A DNA stretch of 22,221 nucleotides from a virus. The stretch spans positions 1-22,221 of the IMG/VR virus record IMGVR_UViG_3300010885_011298, one strand, 5' to 3'. This document shows positions 1-7,100 of the stretch, piece after piece (position 1 is the first letter of the stretch; each line of letters opens with the position of its first letter). Both the position numbers and the translations under genes were made by a program. The notes below the pieces were generated by a model that was given only the letters and a program-made list of their open reading frames with translations, was not told where the DNA came from and ran no database searches.

Positions 1-2
1 AT

Positions 3-1736
3 TTAGTAAAAGACGGGGTAGTAACCGCGTTTAGCGTTGGATTCAGAGTTATGGATGCTGAATATAATGCTGCAACTGAGTTATTTGTAATCAAGCAATT
101 GGAGCTGGTAGAAATATCAATAGTTTCAGTGCCTGCTAATCAAAACACTCTATTTAGTTTGTCTAAGGCATTTAACGATGCTGATGAGTATAGAATATTT
201 AAACAGCAGTTTGCACCCGAAAGCGAGTCAGCTAAAGGGCTAGAATCCTCTAAGGAAGCAGACGGCATATCACAGAAGGAATGGAAAATGAATCCAGAAG
301 AAATCAAACAAATGGTTGCAGATGCAGCTAAAACAGCGGTTGAACAAACCACTAAAGCTTTTGCAGATCAAGCCGCTGCTAAGGCCGCTCAAGAAGCAAC
401 TAAAGCAGCTCAAGAAGCTGAATTAGAAGCACGCGTTAAGTCAGCAGTTGCTGCTGCAGTAGCAGCAACTCCAGTTGTAGCTCCTGTTGTACAAACAGTT
501 GACACCGGTGCTGAGCGTTTAATGGCTGAAGTTGAAAAACGTTTTAACGAACAACAACAAACAACTAAAGAAGTTTTAAGCAGTCTACAAGCAGCTCTAG
601 CAGAAAAGTCAGCAGAAATTGCTGCTATGCAAAAGTCCAAAATGACTTTTACAGATAAATCTGAACAAGAGCCAGTTAGTCTAGAAGAAAAAACTCATGC
701 AGTTATGCTAGCTTCAGTTCTAGGTAAGTCTCTTAGTGATACCAGTTATGGTCGTCAACTACTAGAAAAGTCTAGTACAGCTCACGTTCCGGGTGCTACA
801 CCTTGGGAACTAGAAGTTTCATTACAAATGGAACAAGCTTTACGTCGTAAATTAGTAGTGGCCCCACTATTCCGTCAAATTGCGATGAAGACTAACGTAA
901 TGAGTATTCCAGTTAATCCTGAAGTAGGATCAGCAACTTGGGTTACTGCTTTCAACCCTGTTGCAAATGCAACAGTAAGTCAAGACAATCCACCAACGTT
1001 GAATACATCGTCAGGTGGCGGTGCTAGAGCACATAAGCTAAATGAAGTTACTCTAAATGCATATAAAATTGCAACAAAAGAGTATGTAGGTTACGAAGAA
1101 GAGGAAGATTCCCTACTAGTACTAATGCCTATGATTCGTGAAGCTATGGTTCGTCGTTGCGCTAAAGCAATTGATAACGCTCTACTTTTAGGTCAAGGTG
1201 ATGGTACTATCCCAATTCAAGGTCTAGCATATCGTGCAGGTGCTTCAGTAACTGCTCAACAAAATGCAGTTGGTACTACTGTAACTTTAGCTAAAATGCG
1301 TGCGCTACGTGCCTCTTTAGGTAATTACGGTCTTGATCCAGCTGATGTAGCCTATATTGTTAGTAATGAAGTTTACTATGATTTAATGGAAGCAGATCAG
1401 TTCATGACTATGGAAAAAGTAGGTCCTCTAGCTACTGTTATTACAGGTCAAGTTGGTATGTTAGGTGGTTCCCCAGTTATTACATCTGGTGAATTTACTA
1501 CTAAAACTGCTGGTGCATTAACTGGTGGTGCAGGTACTACTTCTGCTGTATATACCAATATTGCTGCCCTTGCAGTTAATATTCCTAACTTCCTATTAGG
1601 AAGTCAGCGTGGTCTACGTATGGATACACAAGAACTTGCAGCTGAACAAGCTCGTGTAATGGTGGCTTCAATGCGTGTTGGTTTAACACAAATCACTCCT
1701 AGCGTTGGCGTTTCTGCCTTACGTTGGGTTGCCTAA
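3..1736 (+). CDS. HK97-type prohead protease / major capsid protein fusion (5' partial)
   Basis: The frame is open from the window edge (codons from position 3), so the gene begins upstream; the ATG at 51 lies inside a conserved protease block and is not a plausible start. Visible pieces in order: a protease C terminus with an AFSVGF block and an ELVEISIVSVPAN block (about 24-160), typical of HK97-family prohead proteases; a short acidic linker; an Ala/Glu/Lys-rich helical, delta-domain-like scaffold segment (about 288-650); then an HK97-fold capsid protein from about 670 to the end (N-arm with ELEVSLQMEQALRRKL, central SATWVTAFNP, C-terminal MRVGLTQITPSVGVSALRW). The known role of this pair is procapsid assembly followed by proteolytic removal of the scaffold arm. 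Arg codons in the capsid part are almost all CGT, as expected of a highly expressed gene. The catalytic residues upstream of the window cannot be checked. Confidence 0.9.
   Translation, partial: LVKDGVVTAFSVGFRVMDAEYNAATELFVIKQLELVEISIVSVPANQNTLFSLSKAFNDADEYRIFKQQFAPESESAKGLESSKEADGISQKEWKMNPEEIKQMVADAAKTAVEQTTKAFADQAAAKAAQEATKAAQEAELEARVKSAVAAAVAATPVVAPVVQTVDTGAERLMAEVEKRFNEQQQTTKEVLSSLQAALAEKSAEIAAMQKSKMTFTDKSEQEPVSLEEKTHAVMLASVLGKSLSDTSYGRQLLEKSSTAHVPGATPWELEVSLQMEQALRRKLVVAPLFRQIAMKTNVMSIPVNPEVGSATWVTAFNPVANATVSQDNPPTLNTSSGGGARAHKLNEVTLNAYKIATKEYVGYEEEEDSLLVLMPMIREAMVRRCAKAIDNALLLGQGDGTIPIQGLAYRAGASVTAQQNAVGTTVTLAKMRALRASLGNYGLDPADVAYIVSNEVYYDLMEADQFMTMEKVGPLATVITGQVGMLGGSPVITSGEFTTKTAGALTGGAGTTSAVYTNIAALAVNIPNFLLGSQRGLRMDTQELAAEQARVMVASMRVGLTQITPSVGVSALRWVA
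288..1736 (+). CDS. Major capsid protein from an internal in-frame start (alternative product)
   Basis: Inside the fusion frame, ATG at 288 follows an AGAAGGA Shine-Dalgarno-like sequence (274-280) with a 7-nt spacer, the best ribosome site in this part of the window. Starting here gives a 482-residue protein beginning MNPEEIKQMVADAAKTAVEQ, which is exactly delta domain plus capsid with no protease. Capsid protein is needed in hundreds of copies and protease in few, so a nested start would let one frame supply both. The alternative is that only the full fusion is made and the protease cuts itself out. The site is seen directly; its use is inference. Confidence 0.55.
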   Translation: MNPEEIKQMVADAAKTAVEQTTKAFADQAAAKAAQEATKAAQEAELEARVKSAVAAAVAATPVVAPVVQTVDTGAERLMAEVEKRFNEQQQTTKEVLSSLQAALAEKSAEIAAMQKSKMTFTDKSEQEPVSLEEKTHAVMLASVLGKSLSDTSYGRQLLEKSSTAHVPGATPWELEVSLQMEQALRRKLVVAPLFRQIAMKTNVMSIPVNPEVGSATWVTAFNPVANATVSQDNPPTLNTSSGGGARAHKLNEVTLNAYKIATKEYVGYEEEEDSLLVLMPMIREAMVRRCAKAIDNALLLGQGDGTIPIQGLAYRAGASVTAQQNAVGTTVTLAKMRALRASLGNYGLDPADVAYIVSNEVYYDLMEADQFMTMEKVGPLATVITGQVGMLGGSPVITSGEFTTKTAGALTGGAGTTSAVYTNIAALAVNIPNFLLGSQRGLRMDTQELAAEQARVMVASMRVGLTQITPSVGVSALRWVA

Positions 1737-1751
1737 TCTATTAATTTAGAT

Positions 1752-1778
1752 AAAGACAGGACTTCGGTCCTGTCTTTT
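1752..1778 (+). terminator. Hairpin with UUCG tetraloop after the capsid gene (probable intrinsic terminator)
   Basis: AAAGACAGGAC (1752-1762), loop TTCG (1763-1766) and GTCCTGTCTTT (1767-1777) form a perfect 11-bp stem closed by the very stable C(UUCG)G tetraloop, followed by only four U before ACAU. It lies 15 nt after the capsid stop codon. The short U tract suggests partial termination, which would make capsid mRNA more abundant than the downstream neck and tail messages. Confidence 0.75.
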
Positions 1779-1811
1779 ACATGCTTCGCTAGTCGGAGTA
1801 TGTAAAAGACA
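1771..1811 (+). promoter_or_regulatory. 18-bp alternative hairpin sharing a strand with the terminator
   Basis: TGTCTTTTACATGCTTCG (1771-1788) pairs with CGGAGTATGTAAAAGACA (1794-1811) over 18 positions, two of them G-U, around a 5-nt loop. Its 5' arm starts with the same TGTCTTT (1771-1777) that forms the 3' arm of the terminator at 1752-1777, so the two structures exclude each other. The hairpin ends directly before the ribosome binding site of the gene at 1824. It could act as an antiterminator, a processing site or a protective 5' hairpin; the sequence does not decide between these. Confidence 0.6.
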
Positions 1812-1823
1812 AGAGGAAAGAAT

Positions 1824-2390
1824 ATGACAAATCTAGTAACCAGAGCAGAATATAAGGCATATGCTGGTATATCTAGTACCACGCAAGATGCGGCAATCGA
1901 CTTCTTAATTCCTAAAATTTCAGATGCAGTAAGAATCTTTTGCAGAAATCCACTATTAGATACACAATCAACTATAACTGAAATCTATCAAGGCGGAAAT
2001 TCTATATTAATACCTTCAAGCGGTCCTGTAGTTGCAATTTCCTCAGTTAGCTATTCTCAAGATTATGGACAAACTTGGAATTCTTTAACCCAGTATAATG
2101 ACTGGATCTATGTAGAAAAAGAACAAGTTGTAAAATGTACATTTAATTCAGTATTTCCTTTACAGCCAGCAGGATATAGATTAATTTATGTAGCAGGTAA
2201 CGACGGCTGCCCAGATGGTTTAAAGTTAGGTGTTTTAGAGTTCATACAATATTACATGCGCCACGAAGGTGCAGTACACTCTAATGCAGCACCTGGTGGT
2301 AATAACCGTCAAATCGAATACATACTAAATAGTAAATTACCAGCATCAATTCAGCGTATTTTTGATCAATACGCCTTAACGGTAAATTAA
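1824..2390 (+). CDS. Head-tail connector / adaptor, HK97 gp6-like
   Basis: 188 residues. The N terminus (VTRAEYKAYAGI, then DAAIDFLIPKISDAVRIFCR) is the typical opening of gp6-like/YqbG-like DNA-packaging connector proteins, which form a ring between portal and tail. It continues with a beta-rich middle (TEIYQGG, VVAISSVSY, DWIYVEKEQ, YRLIYVAG) and a C-terminal helix (LKLGVLEFIQYYMRHEG). Length and order match the family. An AGAGGAAAG ribosome site (1812-1820) precedes the ATG. Its place right after the capsid gene agrees with this role. The next gene starts two bases after its stop codon, so the pair is probably translationally coupled. Confidence 0.8.
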   Translation: MTNLVTRAEYKAYAGISSTTQDAAIDFLIPKISDAVRIFCRNPLLDTQSTITEIYQGGNSILIPSSGPVVAISSVSYSQDYGQTWNSLTQYNDWIYVEKEQVVKCTFNSVFPLQPAGYRLIYVAGNDGCPDGLKLGVLEFIQYYMRHEGAVHSNAAPGGNNRQIEYILNSKLPASIQRIFDQYALTVN

Positions 2391-2392
2391 TT

Positions 2393-4123
2393 ATGGCATC
2401 TACTATAACTGCTCATATTGATTCTTTTATGCTCGGCATGAAAACGGCTATAGTAGAAGTATCTAAGAGAGAACTTAATACTTCAGTAGAATTAGATAAA
2501 ACTTTTAATAAAATTACTACAGATTTTAGAGATATTTATGATAGTTTAATGCCAAATATTCATGTAATAGATATTGATAATATATCTATTACAATATCTA
2601 ACGATATTGTAAATAATCCAGAAAAGTATTTTACTATAAAGGGAAGTAATTCCAGCAATATACAAGTATTAGCTAGTCAAGTACTAACAGATAGTGTACT
2701 AAAAACTCTTAGAAAAAATGTACGTGATGGATTAAAAACTTTTCATAGTAATTTACCAAAAGGTAATTTTAAAGGAAGTAACCCAATAGAGTATTTAAAT
2801 ACTTTAATGAGTCAGTTTATATTAAGTACTGAAAACTACTTAAATAATAATTCATATACTATGGAAGATAAAAGCACTAAAGTATTTGAACTTGGTTATA
2901 AATTTAGACAAAGTATATTTAGTATCTTTAATATTAGAAGTATACTGCAAATAGATGCAGGATCGTTTGGATTATCCAATCCTGATAAATATTTAGTATT
3001 TTTTGGAAAATCCTTTTCAGCTATGAAAACGAGTATAAATTCAAATATTAACGATTCAGTATTAGCTTCACTAAATAGTAGTATAAAAGTTTCACAAGTA
3101 TTTGATCCAAATAAAAGTGCAATTGGCGATATTATACACTTTGGTCACTCAGCAGTTAAATACAAAGAAGAAACTGAAGGCGGAGAATTAGTTACTCGTG
3201 AAGTTTTTCAAAGTCCCGGTTTCACGAAATTAGTATATAATACATTAAATATTAGTAAACCTACTGCCCAACAGTTAAAAGATTTGAACCCGAAGTATAT
3301 TAAAGAAACAGAACACTATAAGCACTCAATAGTTATTAATAAAGATTTAACTAAGGCGTATGGTGCTGTAGTACGTATAGGAATAAGTTTTACTCAAGAT
3401 CAATTACGCGATATTAATTTAGGTATGGCACCGCAAGAAGGATTATCTAGCGGCGGAAGAGGATCTAGTGATAAGTTAAAGCAGGATATATCAGTAAAGA
3501 ATATAGTAAGTATTCTAAAAAATCACCCTTTAGTAAAAGAAATAGCAACCGATACCTCATCTCCAAGTTTGGTAGATATGGCTAGAGATAAACTAGTAGC
3601 TGCATTTTCAGGTAAAACACAAAAACTTTTACCTAAATACGTATCTAAGCAAACAGGTACTACTATTGTAGAAAAACTTAAAAAAGTAAAAACTCCTTCC
3701 AAACCTATTAAGACTACTGCTAGTGTACCTAATACCGGTAGTATAAGTATAATCCCTAGTAAAACTAAGGGAAAGACGTCTCCTATAGTATCAGAGGTTA
3801 GTCTAACCTCCTTACAGTCACTTATTAATACCCATTTACAAAGTATGATTGCTGCTAATATGGGAGATGGTACTGAAAAAAGAATTCTAAATTATCGTAC
3901 TGGTAGATTTGCAGGTTCAGTAAATGTAGAATCTTTAAGTCAAAGTAGACAGGGTATGATTACGGCTTTTTATCGCTATATGAAAAATCCTTATCAAACA
4001 TTTGAACCAGGATATGCACAGGGAAATCCTAAAACAAGAGACCCTAAACTGCTAATATCGCAATCAATCAGAGAAATTGCTGCAACAAGGGTAGGTAATC
4101 AACTAAGGGCACAGGCACTATGA
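2393..4123 (+). CDS. Unrecognised virion/neck-region protein, 576 residues
   Basis: I do not recognise the family with certainty. The protein is polar and rich in Asn, Ser, Lys and Ile, with no signal peptide or membrane segment. There is a helical N-terminal half and a Lys/Thr/Ser/Pro-rich, probably disordered linker at about residues 425-475. A compact C-terminal block follows (roughly residues 480-576) containing NYRTGRFAGSV, ITAFYRYMKNPYQTFEPG and KTRDPKLLISQSIREIA, which looks like the conserved, folded part. There is no clear Shine-Dalgarno; it starts two bases after the connector stop codon and its own stop overlaps the next start (ATGA at 4120). Position between connector and tail-completion gene suggests a neck, stopper or minor head role. 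Arg codons are mostly AGA, unlike the capsid gene. Confidence 0.6.
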   Translation: MASTITAHIDSFMLGMKTAIVEVSKRELNTSVELDKTFNKITTDFRDIYDSLMPNIHVIDIDNISITISNDIVNNPEKYFTIKGSNSSNIQVLASQVLTDSVLKTLRKNVRDGLKTFHSNLPKGNFKGSNPIEYLNTLMSQFILSTENYLNNNSYTMEDKSTKVFELGYKFRQSIFSIFNIRSILQIDAGSFGLSNPDKYLVFFGKSFSAMKTSINSNINDSVLASLNSSIKVSQVFDPNKSAIGDIIHFGHSAVKYKEETEGGELVTREVFQSPGFTKLVYNTLNISKPTAQQLKDLNPKYIKETEHYKHSIVINKDLTKAYGAVVRIGISFTQDQLRDINLGMAPQEGLSSGGRGSSDKLKQDISVKNIVSILKNHPLVKEIATDTSSPSLVDMARDKLVAAFSGKTQKLLPKYVSKQTGTTIVEKLKKVKTPSKPIKTTASVPNTGSISIIPSKTKGKTSPIVSEVSLTSLQSLINTHLQSMIAANMGDGTEKRILNYRTGRFAGSVNVESLSQSRQGMITAFYRYMKNPYQTFEPGYAQGNPKTRDPKLLISQSIREIAATRVGNQLRAQAL

Positions 4124-4557
4124 GTCGTAGAACATCAATAATTACTGCCCTAGCAGATAAGTTTAAAACCCTATTAAACGGTACTACTTATCCTTCAAAT
4201 GTTTACGGTAATGCCTACCCCAAACTAAAATTTTGGGATGAAGTCAACGACTTTCCCTGTATTTATATGAGCCCAGGCGGGGAGCAGCGCCAGTATGAAC
4301 CAGGCGGTTTTGCTTGGGGCCTTTTAAACGTAAGCATAAAAGTTTATGCACGTGGTGAAGATGCCCAAATGCAACTAGAACAGTTGCTAGAGGATATAGA
4401 AGGTGTAGTAGACTCTAATAGATCCCTAGTCTATGACGCCATAAAAAACTATGAAACAACAGAAATATTAATTGTTTCAATTACAACTGACGAAGGTTTA
4501 TTACAACCTTATGCCGTTGGAGAAATTAACTTACAGGTTCGTTATCAGATTATGTAA
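4120..4557 (+). CDS. Tail completion / tail terminator-like protein
   Basis: 145 residues, overlapping the preceding gene by four bases (ATGA), which points to coupled translation. It has an N-terminal helix (SIITALADKFKTLLNG), a beta-rich core (FPCIYMSPGGEQRQYEPGG, LLNVSIKVYARG), a helix (MQLEQLLEDIEGVVDSN) and a final strand pair (INLQVRYQIM). This alternation, the size and the position just before the major tail protein fit the gpU/gp10-like proteins that cap the tail tube and join it to the head. The assignment rests on fold pattern and gene order rather than a diagnostic motif. Confidence 0.6.
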   Translation: MSRRTSIITALADKFKTLLNGTTYPSNVYGNAYPKLKFWDEVNDFPCIYMSPGGEQRQYEPGGFAWGLLNVSIKVYARGEDAQMQLEQLLEDIEGVVDSNRSLVYDAIKNYETTEILIVSITTDEGLLQPYAVGEINLQVRYQIM

Positions 4558-4664
4558 GTATGCGTAGCCTACAGGCTATATAAGAAATCGTATTTCAAAT
4601 GCGCAAACACAGATAAATATCTCGTAATGTGCCGATGAGTACATAAAATTAAAGGAATAGAAAA
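4558..4664 (+). other. 107-nt leader of the major tail protein gene
   Basis: No convincing promoter or terminator is seen. Small inverted repeats are present (TAGCC/GGCTA at 4565-4578, AGATA/TATCT near 4611-4622). AAGGA at 4652-4656 lies 8 nt before the ATG at 4665 and is a good ribosome binding site. Confidence 0.5.
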
Positions 4665-6131
4665 ATGGCAACATTTAATCTAGTTAGAAATAGTAGAGTA
4701 TTCTACACTACTAATGTAAGCGCTACAACAGGTGTAGTAGCAGCTAGCGGTTTTACTACCGGTAATACACAAGAGATTCAAGTTCTTGATGGATTTACTT
4801 TTGGTCAAAATTCAAATGCTGATACTGTCACTATCTCCGAAGCTGGTGGAACACCAGTTCGTGGACAGCGTTCTTTCAATACAAGTCTAGGTCAAGCAGA
4901 CTTCTCGTTCTCAACCTATATTCGCCCTTATAAGGCAACTACTGTTAAAGCTGAAGAATATCACCTATGGAACTCACTTTTAGGTTCTGTAGCTATTGGT
5001 GATGCTAATGCTACTGCAATAGACTTTACAGTAGCGGGATCAGTTGGTTCTAGTCTTACTCCACTTAGCGTGTCCTATTCAGCTCCTACTATTACATTTA
5101 GTACAGATATGACAGTTGCTGGACCAGCATCAACTCCAGCATCACTAACTGTTGGCGAAGTCTTAATGGTTACAGGCCATGTTACTGCAGATCATAACAC
5201 TGCAATCAAAATTACGGGTGTAACAGCTGGTACTAGTGGTGGATTTACTGCTACTTGGATTTCAGCCCCTGCTAGTGTAAGTACTACAGCAGCTGACTGG
5301 ACCGACGTTAAATTAACAAGAACTGCATGGAACGCAAACAGCAGCTATGCTGAAGTTACAAGCTCACTAAGTAATAAAAATCAACTAGTTAAATTTGGTA
5401 TGATTATGTTAGTTGATGGCATTACCTATGTTATTGATAACTGCTGCTTGAATCAAGCTGTAATTGACTTTGGTTTAGATGGCATTGCAATGGTAGCTTG
5501 GACTGGTATGGGAACAATCCTACGTCAACTTGCATATCAACTAATACCTGCAATAACAAGCCCTTATGGAATTACTAGAAGTGATACATCAGCAAGTGTA
5601 GGTAATTATACTTATAAAAATACTACTGCTGACTTTATTACTAATAAGTTAAGCACTATTAGCTTAAAAGCCGGTATTGACGGAACTGGAACTGTATATA
5701 ACCTAGCCTTAACTGGTGGATCAATAACAATTAACAATAATGTTACCTATGTTACCCCAGCTAACCTAGGTGTTGTTAATCTACCAATTGGTTATTTCAC
5801 AGGTACACGTGCTATTAGTGGAAGTGTTACTGCTTACTTACGCACAGGTACAACAAATACTGCAGGTCTGTTAAGCACCTTATTAAGTGCAGCAGCTACT
5901 TCAGCAGGTATTGAGCCACAGTATCAATTAATCGTAGCAGTTGGTGGATCTACAGCTACAACTAGAGTTGAACTAGAATTACCAATGGCGTTCTTACAGA
6001 TTCCGCAGATTAACTCTGCTGCAGTTATGTCGACGACTATCAACTTTACTGCCGAAGGTCACTCATATGATGCTTCAAGTATTGATATCGAAAACACCAA
6101 CGAACTAGAAGTTCGTTACTATCACGGTTAA
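4665..6131 (+). CDS. Major tail (tube) protein
   Basis: 488 residues. The N-terminal part (ATFNLVRNSRVFYTT, EIQVLDGFTFGQ, VRGQRSFNTSLGQADFSFST, IRPY) has the strand pattern of tail tube subunits. The remainder is Thr/Ser/Ala/Gly-rich beta structure ending in AVMSTTINFTAEGHS and ELEVRYYHG. This subunit would polymerise around the tape measure to form the tube. It is larger than many siphovirus tube proteins; a beta-rich stretch at about residues 115-230 may be an inserted surface domain. The gene has its own good ribosome site, is followed by a terminator, and sits between the tail-completion and chaperone genes, the canonical position. No sheath gene lies beside it. Confidence 0.8.
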   Translation: MATFNLVRNSRVFYTTNVSATTGVVAASGFTTGNTQEIQVLDGFTFGQNSNADTVTISEAGGTPVRGQRSFNTSLGQADFSFSTYIRPYKATTVKAEEYHLWNSLLGSVAIGDANATAIDFTVAGSVGSSLTPLSVSYSAPTITFSTDMTVAGPASTPASLTVGEVLMVTGHVTADHNTAIKITGVTAGTSGGFTATWISAPASVSTTAADWTDVKLTRTAWNANSSYAEVTSSLSNKNQLVKFGMIMLVDGITYVIDNCCLNQAVIDFGLDGIAMVAWTGMGTILRQLAYQLIPAITSPYGITRSDTSASVGNYTYKNTTADFITNKLSTISLKAGIDGTGTVYNLALTGGSITINNNVTYVTPANLGVVNLPIGYFTGTRAISGSVTAYLRTGTTNTAGLLSTLLSAAATSAGIEPQYQLIVAVGGSTATTRVELELPMAFLQIPQINSAAVMSTTINFTAEGHSYDASSIDIENTNELEVRYYHG

Positions 6132-6143
6132 TCGTGATTTTAT

Positions 6144-6175
6144 AGGTACCGGCTTGATCACCGGTACCTCTTTTT
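6144..6175 (+). terminator. Intrinsic terminator after the major tail protein gene
   Basis: AGGTACCGG (6144-6152) and CCGGTACCT (6161-6169) form a 9-bp stem with an 8-nt loop, followed by C and five T (6171-6175). A smaller hairpin ATCACG/CGTGAT (6121-6138) overlaps the stop codon just upstream. Termination here would keep tail tube mRNA in excess over the chaperone genes downstream. Confidence 0.75.
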
Positions 6176-6204
6176 AGTATATTATAAAAATAGGATAATT
6201 ATCA

Positions 6205-6636
6205 ATGTCAAATGCAGCTCCTGCTCTTTCGTTAAAAACTCTTCTAGTACCCAGCAAAACAGTCGAAGTAGACTATCCTGGACTAAATGGATTTAAAGTT
6301 AACGTAGTATTTCTTTCGCGCGAAACCCTAGTAGGTATTCGTAAGAAGGCAACAAAAACAACCTATAAGAATCGTCAACCAGTTGATGAACTTGATGATA
6401 AGCTATTCTTACAACTATATGTAAATGCATGTATTAAAGGTTGGAAAGGTCTTAAACTTAGTTATCTTGAGCAACTTGCTCCAGTAGACCTAACAGGGCA
6501 AGACTTAGAATCAGAACTACCATGGGATCAAGATAATGCCCTATTTTTAATGCAGTCATCTGCTAATTTCGACGCATTTATCTCAGAAACTGTTACTGAG
6601 CTATCAAATTTCACGAAGACCAGTACATCGAGTTAA
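6205..6636 (+). CDS. Tail assembly chaperone, G-like (zero-frame product)
   Basis: 143 residues, with an AGGA site (6192-6195) 9 nt before the ATG. No family-specific motif is certain, but small acidic/helical proteins between the major tail protein and the tape measure gene are almost always tail assembly chaperones. They bind the tape measure and recruit tube subunits, and do not stay in the virion. The strongest support is the AAATTTC slippery site at 6606-6612, 24 nt before the stop codon, with a long second frame open directly after it, as in lambda G/GT. The C-terminal seven residues (TKTSTSS) are low complexity, as expected of a tail seen only in the non-shifted product. Confidence 0.8.
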   Translation: MSNAAPALSLKTLLVPSKTVEVDYPGLNGFKVNVVFLSRETLVGIRKKATKTTYKNRQPVDELDDKLFLQLYVNACIKGWKGLKLSYLEQLAPVDLTGQDLESELPWDQDNALFLMQSSANFDAFISETVTELSNFTKTSTSS

Positions 6637-6995
6637 ACGAAATCCTAAAATCCTACTTTCAGAATAGCTCCTTAGGAATGACTAAAGAAGCCTATTTTGA
6701 GATGTGTGAGTCCCTAGGCTCGGAGCCTATTGACTCAGAGATTCCTCTTGACTATAACGACCTACCTGTAGATGCTCAAGAAGCCTTACAGATGTATAAT
6801 AAGTTAAGAGATGAGTGGGATGGATTTAATGGAATATACCTGGGTAAGAATTACGCAGGTATACTAGATATATTCAATATACTAGATGTACCGGTCGAAG
6901 ATAGAAGAACTATGTTTGAATTGATTAACATGATTGATCTACATAGAAAGAATGCTATAGCGGAACAACGCGAAGCTACAAAGCAAAGTAAATAA
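6205..6995 (+). CDS. Tail assembly chaperone G-T frameshift fusion
   Basis: Join 6205-6612 with 6612-6995 through the slippery site: 136 residues of the G-like protein followed by 127 residues of a T-like domain, about 263 in total. The T part begins HEDQYIELNEILKSYFQN and continues with NSSLGMTKEAYFEMCESLG, GFNGIYLGKNYAGILDIFNI and a charged C terminus. The frame stays open and protein-like well upstream of the first ATG in that frame (6678), which has AGGA immediately against it with no proper spacing. An independent start there is therefore less likely. In lambda the rarer GT product links tape measure and tube subunits. A strong terminator directly follows the gene. Confidence 0.8.
6606..6612 (+). 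promoter_or_regulatory. Programmed -1 ribosomal frameshift slippery heptamer
   Basis: In the frame of the gene at 6205 the bases read A AAT TTC, an X XXY YYZ heptamer. After a one-base backward slip the two tRNAs re-pair on AAA TTT and decoding continues with CAC at 6612. The -1 frame is closed by TGA at 6597-6599 and open from 6600 to 6995, so the overlap of the two open frames (6600-6636) brackets the heptamer. No strong downstream pseudoknot is obvious; CCTAA/TTAGG near 6645-6676 could form a weak stem. Confidence 0.85.
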
Positions 6996-6997
6996 GG

Positions 6998-7030
6998 AAC
7001 CCCTGTACTGAAAAGTACAGGGGTTTTTTT
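6998..7030 (+). terminator. Strong intrinsic terminator between chaperone and tape measure genes
   Basis: AACCCCTGTACT (6998-7009), GAAA tetraloop (7010-7013) and AGTACAGGGGTT (7014-7025) form a perfect 12-bp stem running into a T tract (7024-7030). It lies 2 nt after the chaperone stop codon and is the strongest terminator in the window. Confidence 0.92.
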
Positions 7031-7052
7031 ATAAGCGAAAAAAATTTACTTA

Positions 7053-7081
7053 TTGACTTGTACTTCCGTAAATGGTATAAT
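7053..7081 (+). promoter_or_regulatory. Consensus sigma70 promoter for the tape measure gene
   Basis: TTGACT (7053-7058), a 17-nt spacer and TATAAT (7076-7081), with TGG before the -10 box (extended -10). Transcription would begin near 7088. It directly follows the strong terminator, so it starts an independent transcript for the tape measure gene. An AAGGA ribosome site (7126-7130) sits 6 nt before the ATG at 7137. Confidence 0.85.
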
Positions 7082-7100
7082 TGGGGCTGTGAATATTAAG

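Noticed and set aside
4531-4625. Promoter-like AT-rich boxes before the major tail protein gene
   Set aside because: No pair of boxes with acceptable sequence and spacing was found.
6154-6183. TTGATC with TATATT at 18-nt spacing as a promoter for the chaperone genes
   Set aside because: The -35 box lies in the terminator loop and the -10 box matches poorly in very AT-rich DNA; too weak to call.
6678-6995. Independent gene starting at ATG 6678
   Set aside because: AGGA abuts the ATG without spacing, and the frame is open and protein-like upstream to a canonical slippery site, so a frameshift product explains it better.
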